Origin: Bacillaceae bacterium IKA-2
GTDB taxonomy: Bacteria > Bacillota > Bacilli > Bacillales > Anaerobacillaceae
Assembly: GCA_031761875.1 (NCBI GenBank)
Contig: CP134492.1
Coordinates: forward strand, 2,418,001 to 2,482,000
Length of the DNA: 64,000 nucleotides
Direction: 5' to 3'
Shown: in pieces, positions 38,657 to 47,597 of the stretch
How positions within the stretch are numbered: position 1 is the stretch's first letter
Layout of the letters: every line of letters begins with the position of its first letter
Notes under the pieces: model-generated
Database searches by the model: none
Told to the model about the DNA's origin: nothing
What the model saw: the letters and a program-made list of their open reading frames with translations, nothing else
Made by a program: the position numbers and the translations under genes

Positions 38657-39355
38657 ATGTTAATTGAAATGTGGACTGACTTTGCTTGACCATTCTGCTA
38701 TATTGGCAAAAAGCGTCTGGAAGACGCACTTGAGAAAATTGAACATCCTGTCGAGGTAGTTTATCGATGTTTCGAGTTAGATCCTGAGGCAAAACGAGAT
38801 GTAGACTATAATATCTATCAAAAACTAGCTACCAAATATGGAATGAGCTTAGAACAAGCGAAAGCTTCTTGCGTTAATATGGAACAAATGGCGCAAACAC
38901 TTGGTTTAGATTATCATTTTGATACGATGGTATTAACCAATACCTTTGACGCACACCGCCTGGCGATGTTCGCAAAAAACGAGGGCTTAATGCCTGAAAT
39001 CACTGAACGAATTTTACATGCGTTTTACACCGAGTCAAAACATATCGGCGATCACACAACGTTGACCGAGTTAGCGGTAGAAGTCGGCTTAAGTCGTGAA
39101 TCGGTAGCAGAAATGCTAGCAAGCAACGAGATGAGTGATTCGGTTCGTGCTGACGAACAAGAAGCTAATCAATATGGCATCCGCAGCATCCCATTTTTCC
39201 TGATTAACAAAAAGCACTCACTTGTTGGTGCACAATCGTCTGAAGCAATTGTCGCAGCTTTGCAAAAGATAATCGCTGAAGATGGTCCTTTCACTAATGT
39301 GAACGAAGCTGGCACCGCATGTGATGAAGATGGTTGCGATATTCCGAAAAAATAA
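38657..39355 (+). CDS. DsbA/FrnE-family oxidoreductase, selenoprotein with UPFC active site
   Basis: From ATG 38657 (after ATGGAGGGA) the frame gives 232 residues with one in-frame TGA at codon 11: MLIEMWTDFA-U-PFCYIGKKRLE. Selenocysteine replaces the first cysteine of the CPFC redox motif at the end of the first thioredoxin-fold strand. A compact hairpin follows 24 nt after the UGA. The rest is a DsbA-like helical insertion and RSIPFFLINKKHSLVGAQSS, the cis-Pro loop. It ends with CDEDGCDIPKK. No signal peptide, so cytoplasmic. It probably reduces or isomerises thiols in the FrnE manner. Standard gene callers start this gene 62 codons late. Confidence 0.93.
38687..38727 (+). promoter_or_regulatory. 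Sec codon and bSECIS hairpin of the DsbA-like gene
   Basis: TGA at 38687-38689; hairpin at 38713-38727: GCGTC, loop TGGAA, GACGC. The 5-bp GC-rich stem and G-containing 5-base loop, 24 nt after the UGA, are typical of bacterial SECIS. Confidence 0.8.
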
Positions 39356-39356
39356 T

Positions 39357-39401
39357 AAATAGAGATGGCTATATTGTAAAAAAATATAGCCATCTCTATT
39401 T
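39357..39401. terminator. Bidirectional terminator, left hairpin flanking the trehalose cluster
   Basis: Perfect 18-bp arms AAATAGAGATGGCTATAT and complement with a 9-base loop. It ends the selenoprotein gene (plus) and the IIA gene (minus). A nearly identical hairpin lies at 44141-44186 on the other side of the trehalose cluster. Confidence 0.85.
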
Positions 39402-39428
39402 GTTTTGTTTGTGTACCAGAAAGGAATG

Positions 39429-39929
39429 CTACGATTTTAATTCCGTTTTAAGAAGAGCAGTTTCTCCTTTTTTCGCTTCCACTTCATTAAGTTTTTCTAA
39501 CGTTTTTACTACATCGCCGTTTGTGATCACAATCGGTGTTATTGCACTTGCAGCTTTTTCTTTTACAAGCTCTAAATCAAAGGTAATAAGCTTGTCGCCA
39601 ATACGTACCTTATCTCCTTCTTTTACATGAGCTACAAAGCATTCACCATTCATTGAAACTGTTTCTAAGCCAATATGAATTAAGATTTCTAGGCCTGTTT
39701 TTGATTGAATTCCAATTGCATGCTTTGTATGGAAAAGTTGAATAATCTCACCGTCTACGGGCGAGACGACAATACCCTCTGAAGGATCAATTGCAATACC
39801 GTCACCCATCATTTTTTGAGAAAATACTGGATCTGGTACTTCCTCAAGGCTTAATACTGCTCCTGTTAGCGGTGCGATTATTGTTTCTTTTGTTTCCTTG
39901 GATTTTTTACCAAATAACTTGTTTAACAT
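39429..39929 (-). CDS. PTS glucose-type EIIA protein
   Basis: This 166-residue Crr-like EIIA contains [27 protein letters not shown] and the phosphorylated-histidine motif [13 protein letters not shown]. It accepts phosphate from HPr and passes it to an EIIB; the treP gene in this cluster encodes EIIBC without its own IIA, so this is its probable partner. It is the last gene of the minus-strand trehalose cluster, separated from treR by about 90 bp that contain an AATACAATTGTATT palindrome. Confidence 0.9.
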   Translation of the reverse strand: MLNKLFGKKSKETKETIIAPLTGAVLSLEEVPDPVFSQKMMGDGIAIDPSEGIVVSPVDGEIIQLFHTKHAIGIQSKTGLEILIHIGLETVSMNGECFVAHVKEGDKVRIGDKLITFDLELVKEKAASAITPIVITNGDVVKTLEKLNEVEAKKGETALLKTELKS

Positions 39930-39970
39930 TTATCTACAACTCGCTTTCTTAATAAAATTTAAATTACACT

Positions 39971-39984
39971 AATACAATTGTATT
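39971..39984. promoter_or_regulatory. 14-bp palindrome upstream of the IIA gene
   Basis: AATACAATTGTATT is fully self-complementary and lies between the treR stop and the IIA start. It could be an operator, possibly a variant TreR site, but does not match the operator upstream of treP closely. Confidence 0.35.
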
Positions 39985-40022
39985 TACTATTTGTTATTCT
40001 CAGCGAGGTAAATGACGAATTC

Positions 40023-40733
40023 TTAACTTCTTCGCGCAAAGTCAACGAAACGAAATTTGTCCGGCCTGTGACGTGATTCTGTGTATTGAAACAAGCTTGC
40101 GTCGTCTAGATAAACGTAATTTTTGACTACAACGACGTTTGCATAACCTTCTAAATCCAGAAATTCCCGGTCTTCTTTACTAGGTTCCTCTACAGTAATT
40201 TCTTTTTTAGCAAAGCTAATAACAAGACCAAGTTTTGTCTCAATAAATTCGTACAGGGAATTTTCACATTCTTCTTTTGTTAAGTTTGGGATCAATTTTT
40301 TGTTTAAATAATCCTTATCTAAGATAACTTTCTCATCATCTAATTCACGAATACGGATGACTTCCCAGATTTTTTCTGAACTTTTAAGTTTTAATTGTTC
40401 TCTTAAATAGTCATTAGGAACAATCATTTCTAATTTTTGAAGGATTGTTTTTGCCCGTTGACCAAATTTACTTGCTAATTCTTTAAAACTAACCAATCCT
40501 GAAATCGGGAAATCAAATTTCTTGACGTCAAGGACGATCGAACCTTTTCCTTGCATTTTTTGGATATAGCCGTGTTCCGATAATAAGTTTAATGCTTTTC
40601 GGATTGTTTCTCTTGTTGTTGCATAACGCTCTGCAAGCTCATTTTCTGAAGGAAGTTTCGTATGAGCCTTGAACTTTTCAGATTGAATCTGACTTACTAA
40701 TTCATCATAAATTTTTATATATTTATTATTCAT
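40023..40733 (-). CDS. treR: Trehalose operon repressor TreR (GntR family)
   Basis: The start is ATG 40733 after TTGGTGAT, giving 236 residues. The winged HTH shows KIYDELVSQIQSEKFKAHTKLPSENELAERYATTRETIRKALN; the effector domain is UTRA type (LVSFKELASKFG onwards). In B. subtilis TreR binds trehalose-6-phosphate and releases the tre promoter. It is downstream of treC with 25 bp between, i.e. treP-treC-treR as in B. subtilis. The matching operator is at 43971. Confidence 0.93.
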   Translation of the reverse strand: MNNKYIKIYDELVSQIQSEKFKAHTKLPSENELAERYATTRETIRKALNLLSEHGYIQKMQGKGSIVLDVKKFDFPISGLVSFKELASKFGQRAKTILQKLEMIVPNDYLREQLKLKSSEKIWEVIRIRELDDEKVILDKDYLNKKLIPNLTKEECENSLYEFIETKLGLVISFAKKEITVEEPSKEDREFLDLEGYANVVVVKNYVYLDDASLFQYTESRHRPDKFRFVDFARRS

Positions 40734-40758
40734 AGTTATCACCAAATTTAGATTACCA

Positions 40759-42438
40759 TTATTTTTGAAAATGATAAACAATAGATTCGTATGGGTTTAA
40801 TGTTAAATGATCTAAATCATTACTGGAATTTAGATAGTTAGATAACAAAATAGTACGTTTTCTAAATTTTAGTTCTTTTGGAAAATCAAAAGTCGTTTCC
40901 TTTTCATAGAAATTATTGACAACAAGTAAAATCTCATCTTGATAGGTTCTTGTATAAGCAAAAATTTGTTCGTGATCTTCTGAAATTAATTGGTACTCTC
41001 CAAATGTGATGATTTCAAATTCTTTACGAAGCTTGGTCAGCTCCTTGTAGTGATTAAAAATTGAATTAGGGTCTTTCAAAGCTTTCTCAGCGTTAATTTG
41101 ACGATAATTATCGGCAACTCCAATCCAAGGAATCCCTTTCGTAAAGCCGGCGTTAACCGAATTATTCCATTGGACAGGTGTGCGAGAATTATCACGAGAT
41201 TTTCGTTTTATAATCTCAATAATCTTTGATTCTGGGACAGCTTGTTTTTTCATAATTTCGTAATAATTTAAAGTTTCGACATCGCGATATTGAGAAATAT
41301 GATCGAATTTTGGATCGGTCATCCCGAACTCTTCCCCTTGGTAAATGTAAGGAGTCCCTTGCATCATATGGATTGTTGTCGCAAGCATTTTCGCCGATTC
41401 AGAATGGTATTTCCCATCATGACCATAGCGAGTCACAATCCTCGGTTGGTCATGGTTACACCAGAATAAGGCATTCCAACCGCCACCTTTGTGCATTTCT
41501 ACTTGCCATTTTGAGAGGATTTGTTTCAATGCTTGAAAATCAACATCACCTAACGCCCACTTTTCCCCATTTGGATAATCAACTTTTAAATGATGAAAGT
41601 TAAAAGTCATACTTAATTCGTTACGATCTGGATTTGTGTAATTAATACACTCATTAATCGTCGTAGATGACATTTCGCCTACAGTCAACGCATCATATTT
41701 CGAGAAAACATTTTGGTTCATTTCTTTTATAAATTCATGTACTCTTGGTCCATCTGTATAATATTTACGGCCATCTCCTGGCGCGACTGTATGATCATCA
41801 TCTAAAAAACGTTGATCTTTTGAAATTAAGTTAATAACGTCTAATCGGAATCCGTCGACACCTTTGTTAAACCAGAAGTGCATCATCTCATAAACTTTTT
41901 GTCTTACTAATTCATTTTCCCAGTTTAAATCAGCTTGTGTGACATCAAACAAGTGAAGATAGTATTGTCCTGTCGTTTCATCTAGTTTCCATGCTGAACC
42001 ACCAAATTTAGAAACCCAATTATTTGGCTTTTTTCCTTCAACAGAGTCTTTCCAAATATAAAAATCACGATATGGACTTTCAGTTGATTCTTGTGATTTT
42101 TTAAACCATTCATGCTCTGTCGAAGTATGGTTGACAACAATATCCATAATTACTTTTATGTCACGAAGATGGGCCTCTTGTAATAAGCGGTCAAAATCCT
42201 CCATTGTTCCGTATTCGTCGTGAATCGAGAAATAATCGCTAATATCGTACCCATTATCTTTTTGCGGTGATGAATAGATAGGGGTTAGCCAAATAACATC
42301 AACGCCAAGTTCCTTTAAGTACCCAAGTTTCTCGATAATCCCTTGAATATCACCAACGCCGTTCCCAGTTGTGTCAAGAAAACTCTTCGGATAAATTTGA
42401 TAAACAACCGCTTTTCTCCACCATTCATTTCGCTCCAT
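40759..42438 (-). CDS. treC: Trehalose-6-phosphate hydrolase
   Basis: This 559-residue GH13 enzyme starts at ATG 42438 after CCGGAG. Alpha-amylase motifs: MDIVVNHTSTEHEWF, GFRLDVINLIS (nucleophile Asp), VGEMSS (acid Glu) and CNHDQPR. It cleaves trehalose-6-phosphate to glucose and glucose-6-phosphate in the cytoplasm. B. subtilis calls the same enzyme TreA. It lies between treP and treR in one operon. Confidence 0.94.
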   Translation of the reverse strand: MERNEWWRKAVVYQIYPKSFLDTTGNGVGDIQGIIEKLGYLKELGVDVIWLTPIYSSPQKDNGYDISDYFSIHDEYGTMEDFDRLLQEAHLRDIKVIMDIVVNHTSTEHEWFKKSQESTESPYRDFYIWKDSVEGKKPNNWVSKFGGSAWKLDETTGQYYLHLFDVTQADLNWENELVRQKVYEMMHFWFNKGVDGFRLDVINLISKDQRFLDDDHTVAPGDGRKYYTDGPRVHEFIKEMNQNVFSKYDALTVGEMSSTTINECINYTNPDRNELSMTFNFHHLKVDYPNGEKWALGDVDFQALKQILSKWQVEMHKGGGWNALFWCNHDQPRIVTRYGHDGKYHSESAKMLATTIHMMQGTPYIYQGEEFGMTDPKFDHISQYRDVETLNYYEIMKKQAVPESKIIEIIKRKSRDNSRTPVQWNNSVNAGFTKGIPWIGVADNYRQINAEKALKDPNSIFNHYKELTKLRKEFEIITFGEYQLISEDHEQIFAYTRTYQDEILLVVNNFYEKETTFDFPKELKFRKRTILLSNYLNSSNDLDHLTLNPYESIVYHFQK

Positions 42439-42499
42439 ACTGTTCAACTCCGGTTTTTAAATATTGTTAGTGCTGTCGTAAAGACTCAAAGCGGTTAAC

Positions 42500-43915
42500 T
42501 TAAGCTTGTTTTTTATATTTTGCAACCGCGAATGTTAATACAAATGGGACGATCAGTGCGATTAGCATCCCTATAAAGAATGGTAACCATTTCTCAGGAA
42601 TAATTGAGAAAATACCCGGTAGTCCACCGACACCAATCGATACTGCCACTACTTTGTTTATCGTAATGACAACTGCTGCAATGGCAGAGCCAATGACCGC
42701 ACAAACAAATGGATATTTAAAACGTAAATTTACTCCAAACATCGCCGGTTCAGTAATACCGAGGTAAGCTGATATCGATGATGTTAATGATAAACCTTTG
42801 AGCTTTTCATCTTTTGTTACAAACATGATCGCTAATGCAGCCGATCCTTGAGCAATATTTGATAAAGCCAAAATCGGCCATAAGAACGTCACACCAGTTG
42901 TACCTATTAATTGAATATCAACAGCTAAGAACGTATGATGCATTCCTGTAATTACAAGTGGCGCATAAATAAGTCCATATAACAAACCACCGAGAGCCGC
43001 ATAATTATTAAAAATTCCAACAAATAGATCAGTAATACCGTTACCAATTGCAAATGTAACAGGTCCAATGATTATGAATGCTAAGAAACCTGTTACAAGT
43101 AAAGCGATTGGAGCGACAAATAACAATTGGAAAGCATCTGGAATCCGCTTACGTAAGAAGATTTCTATTTTTGCTAGTAGATATGATGCAAATAAAATCG
43201 GTAAAACTTGACCTTGGTACCCTACTTTGGCAATATCTAATCCGAATAAATTCCAATACGGTATTTCCCCAGCTTCTTTTGCGGCGCCATAAGCCCATGC
43301 ATTTAATAAATCTGGATGAACAAGCATTAATCCTAGGACAATCCCAAGCAATGGATTTCCGCCAAATTTTTTCACTGCAGACCAACCAATAAGTCCAGGT
43401 AAAAACACAAATGCTGTATTAGCAATTAAGTTAATAATGCTTGCAAAATCAGTCCATTGTTGATGTACGTCGACAATCGACTGTTCATCATAAAAAATTC
43501 CAGATCCTGTTAGAATATTATTAATACCCATTAGCAGACCTGCTGTAACAATCGCTGGTAAAATTGGAATAAAAATATCCGCTAATGTTTTAATTCCACG
43601 TTGTAGTGGATTCATTTTCTTTCCAGCCTCAGCTTTTGCTTCTTCTTTCGACGATTCGCTAATGCCTGTAATCGCAACTAATTCTGCATACACTCGATCA
43701 ACAAGACCCGGTCCAATAACCACTTGGAATTGTCCACTTGTGCTAAAAGTTCCCTTTACAATATCTAGGCTATCCAATAGTTCCTGATTTACTTTTTCTT
43801 CGTTTTTTAAAACAAATCGTAATCTGGTCACACAATGTGTAGCTGATTGGATATTTTCTTTTCCACCAATGCCTGCAATAATCTCTTCAACCGTTTTTCT
43901 TTCTACCTTTGCCAT
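42500..43915 (-). CDS. treP: PTS trehalose-specific EIIBC
   Basis: This 471-residue permease starts at ATG 43915 after GAAGGGGG. The IIB domain has SATHCVTRLRFVLKNEE with the phosphorylated cysteine; the IIC domain has about ten helices, with GITEPAMFGVNLRFKYPF, the signature of the glucose/sucrose family. It imports trehalose as trehalose-6-phosphate for TreC. No IIA domain is attached. First gene of the operon. Confidence 0.93.
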   Translation of the reverse strand: MAKVERKTVEEIIAGIGGKENIQSATHCVTRLRFVLKNEEKVNQELLDSLDIVKGTFSTSGQFQVVIGPGLVDRVYAELVAITGISESSKEEAKAEAGKKMNPLQRGIKTLADIFIPILPAIVTAGLLMGINNILTGSGIFYDEQSIVDVHQQWTDFASIINLIANTAFVFLPGLIGWSAVKKFGGNPLLGIVLGLMLVHPDLLNAWAYGAAKEAGEIPYWNLFGLDIAKVGYQGQVLPILFASYLLAKIEIFLRKRIPDAFQLLFVAPIALLVTGFLAFIIIGPVTFAIGNGITDLFVGIFNNYAALGGLLYGLIYAPLVITGMHHTFLAVDIQLIGTTGVTFLWPILALSNIAQGSAALAIMFVTKDEKLKGLSLTSSISAYLGITEPAMFGVNLRFKYPFVCAVIGSAIAAVVITINKVVAVSIGVGGLPGIFSIIPEKWLPFFIGMLIALIVPFVLTFAVAKYKKQA

Positions 43916-43964
43916 CTTCATTCCCCCTTCATTGTTTGATTCATTTAACCGCTTACATAATAAT

Positions 43965-44000
43965 TACATTAACTTGTATATACAAGTTAGTCAATCAAAA
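43965..44000 (-). promoter_or_regulatory. tre promoter with TreR operator in its spacer
   Basis: A perfect 18-bp palindrome, AACTTGTATATACAAGTT, spans 43971-43988. On the minus strand TTGACT (-35) lies just before it and TAATGT (-10) just after, 17 bp apart, so the operator fills the spacer. This is the arrangement expected for TreR repression of treP. Confidence 0.85.
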
Positions 44001-44140
44001 ATTACAATATTTTTTAATTTTTTTAGGATTTTAAAATGGAGAGCTTATTGTTCTGACGTTTAGTATACAGCTACAGCCTATTTTTAAACGAATTTATTAA
44101 ACAGCTTTCTTATTTATAAAGATGGTTTTGAAATTGCATA

Positions 44141-44186
44141 AAAAATAGAGATGGCTATACTATTACTAGTAGCCATCTCTATTTTT
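44141..44186. terminator. Right hairpin flanking the trehalose cluster
   Basis: Perfect 17-bp arms AAAAATAGAGATGGCTA and complement, 12-base loop. Shares the 14-bp ATAGAGATGGCTA core with the hairpin at 39357. It may terminate the epimerase transcript, which runs toward the tre promoter. Confidence 0.75.
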
Positions 44187-44237
44187 AAATCGCTCAGCTA
44201 TGAAGACACAAAATAAACCATCATCCTTGGCGATGCC

Positions 44238-45149
44238 TTATATCAAATCTTTTAAAGCTTTTTCTAAATCAGTGTGTCGAAACTGGAATCCGGTTTCTTG
44301 TAATCTTTTCGGAATACAATTTCTCCCTGTCAAAGCCAAGCTCGGCTCCGTTCCCATGAATAGATAGGCCCCCAGCCAAACAAATGGCGAAGGAGCCGGT
44401 GGAGTCCAACCTTTCCCCATTACTTTTCGTAACGTACTCATGAATTCCTTATTTTTTACAGGAGTTGGACCTGTTGCGTTATAAATACCAGTGAAAGCTT
44501 TGTTTTCAATTGCTTCAAGAAATATTTCATTAAGATCATCTACATGCAACCAACTAATATATTGTTTTCCTGATCCGACAGTTCCGCCAAGATTAAGTCG
44601 GGTTAATTTCTTCAAAGGCTCTAAGGCCCCTCCCCCTTTACCCAAGGCAAAACCAATTCTTACTAACACTTGACGAGTATTCGCTAATGATTCCTTAAAA
44701 AATTCCTTTTCCCACTGTTTACATACATCGACAGAGAAACCTTCTCCATGAGCTGATGTTTCATCCTTTAGTTCTGTTGTGTCCCCAAAAATAGCTAAAG
44801 AACCAGCTTGGATCAGGGCTGGAGGCGGATTTTTAGAAGTTTTTATTGCCTCATCTAAAACTTTTACAGAATTTATTCTCGAGGAGATAATTTCTTCTTT
44901 ATTTTTGATCGTATAAATACAATTGACACTTTTCCCTGTAAAATTAACTACGGCATAGCTATCTTCAATTTCATCAACCCAACTACCTATATTAATACCA
45001 TCCCATTGCACATATTTTATGCCTGGATTAGATGATGCTGGCTTCTTTCTCGATAAAATCACTACTTGATAATCTTTATTTACTAGAAAATTCGCTAATG
45101 ACTTCCCTAAAAACCCTGATCCACCTGCAAGTACAATTTTTTTTCTCAT
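44238..45149 (-). CDS. TIGR01777-type sugar nucleotide epimerase
   Basis: This 303-residue NAD(P)-binding protein opens KIVLAGGSGFLGKSLANFLVNKDYQVVILSR and contains YISWLHVDDLNE and TGIYNATGPTPVKNKEF, diagnostic of the YfhF/YfcH family. The C-terminal LTGRNCIPKRLQETGFQF is also typical. The physiological substrate is unknown. It is downstream of another Rossmann protein on the same strand, 40 bp apart. Confidence 0.88.
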   Translation of the reverse strand: MRKKIVLAGGSGFLGKSLANFLVNKDYQVVILSRKKPASSNPGIKYVQWDGINIGSWVDEIEDSYAVVNFTGKSVNCIYTIKNKEEIISSRINSVKVLDEAIKTSKNPPPALIQAGSLAIFGDTTELKDETSAHGEGFSVDVCKQWEKEFFKESLANTRQVLVRIGFALGKGGGALEPLKKLTRLNLGGTVGSGKQYISWLHVDDLNEIFLEAIENKAFTGIYNATGPTPVKNKEFMSTLRKVMGKGWTPPAPSPFVWLGAYLFMGTEPSLALTGRNCIPKRLQETGFQFRHTDLEKALKDLI

Positions 45150-45189
45150 TAAACCCCATCCCCTTAGTCTTACATGTTATTTCCTCTTA

Positions 45190-45834
45190 TTAGAGCTTTT
45201 TTAATGCGTCCGAAATTGAATTTTCACCAGAGACAAGGTCAAATGAACGCCTAAAAGTCCGTTCTTCATTTAAAGACGCTATAATAGTTTTCGCTACATC
45301 CTCACGCGGTATCGATCCTCGCTCTAAATTCTCAGCAGCTGATATTTTCCCTGTACCTGGTTCGTTTATGAGTCCTCCTGGACGAATCACCGTGTAGTTT
45401 AAAGAACTATGTTCAAGAATTTTGTCTGCATGATGCTTAGCCACAAAGTATGGCTTAATTTGTTCGCTCCAGTTCTCTCTTCTGTGAGCCTGGATAGCGC
45501 TAACGATAATAAACCTATCTATCCCAATTTCACTAGCTGCTTCTATCGTTTTAGCAGCTCCGTCTAGATCAATTAAGAGTGTTTTATCCAAGCCAGTTTT
45601 GCCACCTGATCCGGCTGTAAAAACAATCGCATCACAACCTTTGGCCGCTTCTGCTATCTCTTTGACGCTACCTTCTAAATCTGCAACAGCAGTTTCTACT
45701 CCTAACGCTTCAAATGCCTCCATTTGCTCCTGCTTTCTTACCATAGCCCTGACTGTATGTTCATTACTTTCTTTTAAAAAACGGATTAGATGTTGTCCAA
45801 TTTGTCCATTTGCGCCTACAACGAATACTTTCAT
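45190..45834 (-). CDS. NAD(P)-binding SDR, YhfK-like
   Basis: This 214-residue atypical SDR has FVVGANGQIGQHLIRFLKES at the N-terminus, VFTAGSGGKTGLDKT, and YTVIRPGGLINEPGTG, as in YhfK/YwnB-like NADPH-dependent proteins. Reaction unknown. It forms a pair with the epimerase-like gene downstream. An upstream GGGAGC precedes the ATG. Confidence 0.88.
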   Translation of the reverse strand: MKVFVVGANGQIGQHLIRFLKESNEHTVRAMVRKQEQMEAFEALGVETAVADLEGSVKEIAEAAKGCDAIVFTAGSGGKTGLDKTLLIDLDGAAKTIEAASEIGIDRFIIVSAIQAHRRENWSEQIKPYFVAKHHADKILEHSSLNYTVIRPGGLINEPGTGKISAAENLERGSIPREDVAKTIIASLNEERTFRRSFDLVSGENSISDALKKL

Positions 45835-46096
45835 AATTAAATCAAGCTCCCTACATTTTTATTTGGTCTTCTTGAAATTATTTCATATCTAAACTTGTAG
45901 TTCAAATAATCCATTCCCTTTCATGTGTTATGTTAATCAGATCTCAGCTTTCTTATTTTGCATAGACAATTAAAGCTTGATATCATTTGAATACTATAGT
46001 ATTATTAGTATTCGTGGAAGATTAATTCGATATATCCCACGGGGAATTTACAAAGCATGTAGTACGAATTTTTTATACTATATATTAACATCAAAT

Positions 46097-46192
46097 GGGG
46101 TTGGTTGCGTAACTGGTGTTTGCCGAGGTCTTCAAAACCTTAGGGTGGCGCGTGCCGTCATTGGTGGGTTCGATTCCCACACAGTCCCGCCA
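46097..46192 (+). tRNA. selC: tRNA-Sec (UCA anticodon), probable island attachment site
   Basis: A 96-nt tRNA with an anticodon loop CTTCAAA (UCA) reading UGA, a long variable arm folding as GGTGGC / GCCGTC around GCGT, a T-arm GTGGG-TTCGATT-CCCAC and an encoded GCCA end. The acceptor stem of eight pairs (GGGGTTGG with ACAGTCCC) includes two wobbles and a terminal mismatch, and the D-stem is weak, so it may be somewhat degraded on its 5' side. The elongated 8+5 acceptor/T helix is the tRNA-Sec hallmark. The 3' end is followed within 115 bp by an integrase gene. It is the only tRNA in the window and serves selA/selB. Confidence 0.88.
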
Positions 46193-46304
46193 TATAAGGC
46201 TTTTAGGGGAGTTTACTCTCGTTACGATTTGTATGATTTCCCTTCATTTTAAGAGAGAGGTGCCGAAACGGTGCCATTTCTATTTTTTTTGGCTTTTTTT
46301 CGCT

Positions 46305-47474
46305 TTACTGAAACGCATCATCGAAAACCGCTGCCGCACCATCTTGAAGCGAAGGTAAAACATGGCTATACGTATCAAGGGTAATACTTATTTTGCTATG
46401 TCCGAGCCTCTCACTGACAATTTTAGGATGTACGTTAGCTTGAAGAAGAATCGTCGCATGGGTATGCCTTAAATCATGAAATCGACAATCGGGTAAATCA
46501 GCTGTTTTGATTGCTTTTTTATAAGCTCGTGTTAAATCTCGAACATCCAAATAATTTCCCTTGGTGTTGTGAAAAACGAGATCGTGAGGATTAAACGAAC
46601 TACCCAAAATGGTTTTCCTATCATCACTCTTTCGTTTATGATTTTCTAGAAATTCTAGTAAGCGTTTCCCTATCATAACCGCTCTTTCTTTCCCGCTTTT
46701 TGTACTATGTTTAATGACAACCCCTTCCCCTTTGACGTCACAAGCAGTCTTTCTAATATAGATTTTTTTATTAGAGAAATCTACGTCACTCCAACATAAC
46801 GCCCTAAGTTCCCCTAATCTTCCTCCTGTATAGGCGGCAGTGAAAATGATGGGGAAATAGATTTCGCTCGTTTTGGCGCTTTCAAATAGCAGATGCAACC
46901 CTTCAATCGTATAGGTCGTTATTTTGGTTTTTTCAGATCTTGGGGGTTTGGCTTTTTTTGCCGGATTTTTCTCTATATACTCCCAATCGACCGCATCACT
47001 TAACGCTTTACTTAATAACCGATGGTGATGCTTAACTGTTTGAGCAGATAAGGCTCCATCCACTTTACTTTTCCTCTCGCTACCATTTTTTCCCCTTAAT
47101 TTTCCTCCGTAATATTTTTGGATGTCCCTAACATGTAGGTCAGACAACTTTATGTTTCCTAATCCTGGTTTTAAATGAACCCGAATAATTCTCTCATACC
47201 CTTTATAGGTATTTGGAGAAGTGTTGGAATGAGCGTAAGATTCCAGCCAATAATCTAGATACTCGCCCAACGTAAGTGGTTCGATTTCGTTCACATCATC
47301 TACATCATCTTTTTGCTGATTAGCTATAGCCATGGCCATAGCTTTTTTGGCTTCAGTCTTAGTTTTAAAACCCTTTTTTATTTTTCGCTTCCTTTTTCCA
47401 TCACTGTCAAGACCATTTTCTACAATATATGTCCACTTCTTTGTCTTTTTCTCTTGTTTCACATGTCCAGCCAC
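46305..47474 (-). CDS. Tyrosine integrase of the selC-linked island
   Basis: This 389-residue integrase starts at GTG 47474 after AAAGGAGG. It has an N-terminal AP2-like arm (KKWTYIVENGLDSDGKRKRK), a SAM-like core-binding domain (about 65-170) and a catalytic domain with TGGRLGELRAL (Arg), HDLRHTHATILL (His-x-x-Arg), LGHSKISITLDTYSHV (His, Tyr nucleophile). Layout as in Bacillus phage and ICE integrases. It faces tRNA-Sec, the expected attB. All catalytic residues are present, so the island may still be mobile. Confidence 0.92.
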   Translation of the reverse strand: MAGHVKQEKKTKKWTYIVENGLDSDGKRKRKIKKGFKTKTEAKKAMAMAIANQQKDDVDDVNEIEPLTLGEYLDYWLESYAHSNTSPNTYKGYERIIRVHLKPGLGNIKLSDLHVRDIQKYYGGKLRGKNGSERKSKVDGALSAQTVKHHHRLLSKALSDAVDWEYIEKNPAKKAKPPRSEKTKITTYTIEGLHLLFESAKTSEIYFPIIFTAAYTGGRLGELRALCWSDVDFSNKKIYIRKTACDVKGEGVVIKHSTKSGKERAVMIGKRLLEFLENHKRKSDDRKTILGSSFNPHDLVFHNTKGNYLDVRDLTRAYKKAIKTADLPDCRFHDLRHTHATILLQANVHPKIVSERLGHSKISITLDTYSHVLPSLQDGAAAVFDDAFQ

Positions 47475-47597
47475 TCGCTGTAACCTCCTTTGAAAACGGC
47501 TGGGCACCTAACTTTTGCACCATTTCTATTATTTGTATAATGCATAATAATATTATGAAATGGAGATTTTTGTTAGTTTTCAGTCGTTTATTTCAAC

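Noticed and set aside
38687..38689. In-frame TGA as a nonsense mutation in a DsbA pseudogene
   Set aside because: It lies exactly at the redox cysteine, is followed by a SECIS-like hairpin, and selA, selB, selD and tRNA-Sec are present.
45977..46358. Open frames across the tRNA-Sec gene
   Set aside because: They overlap the tRNA on the same strand and have no coding character.
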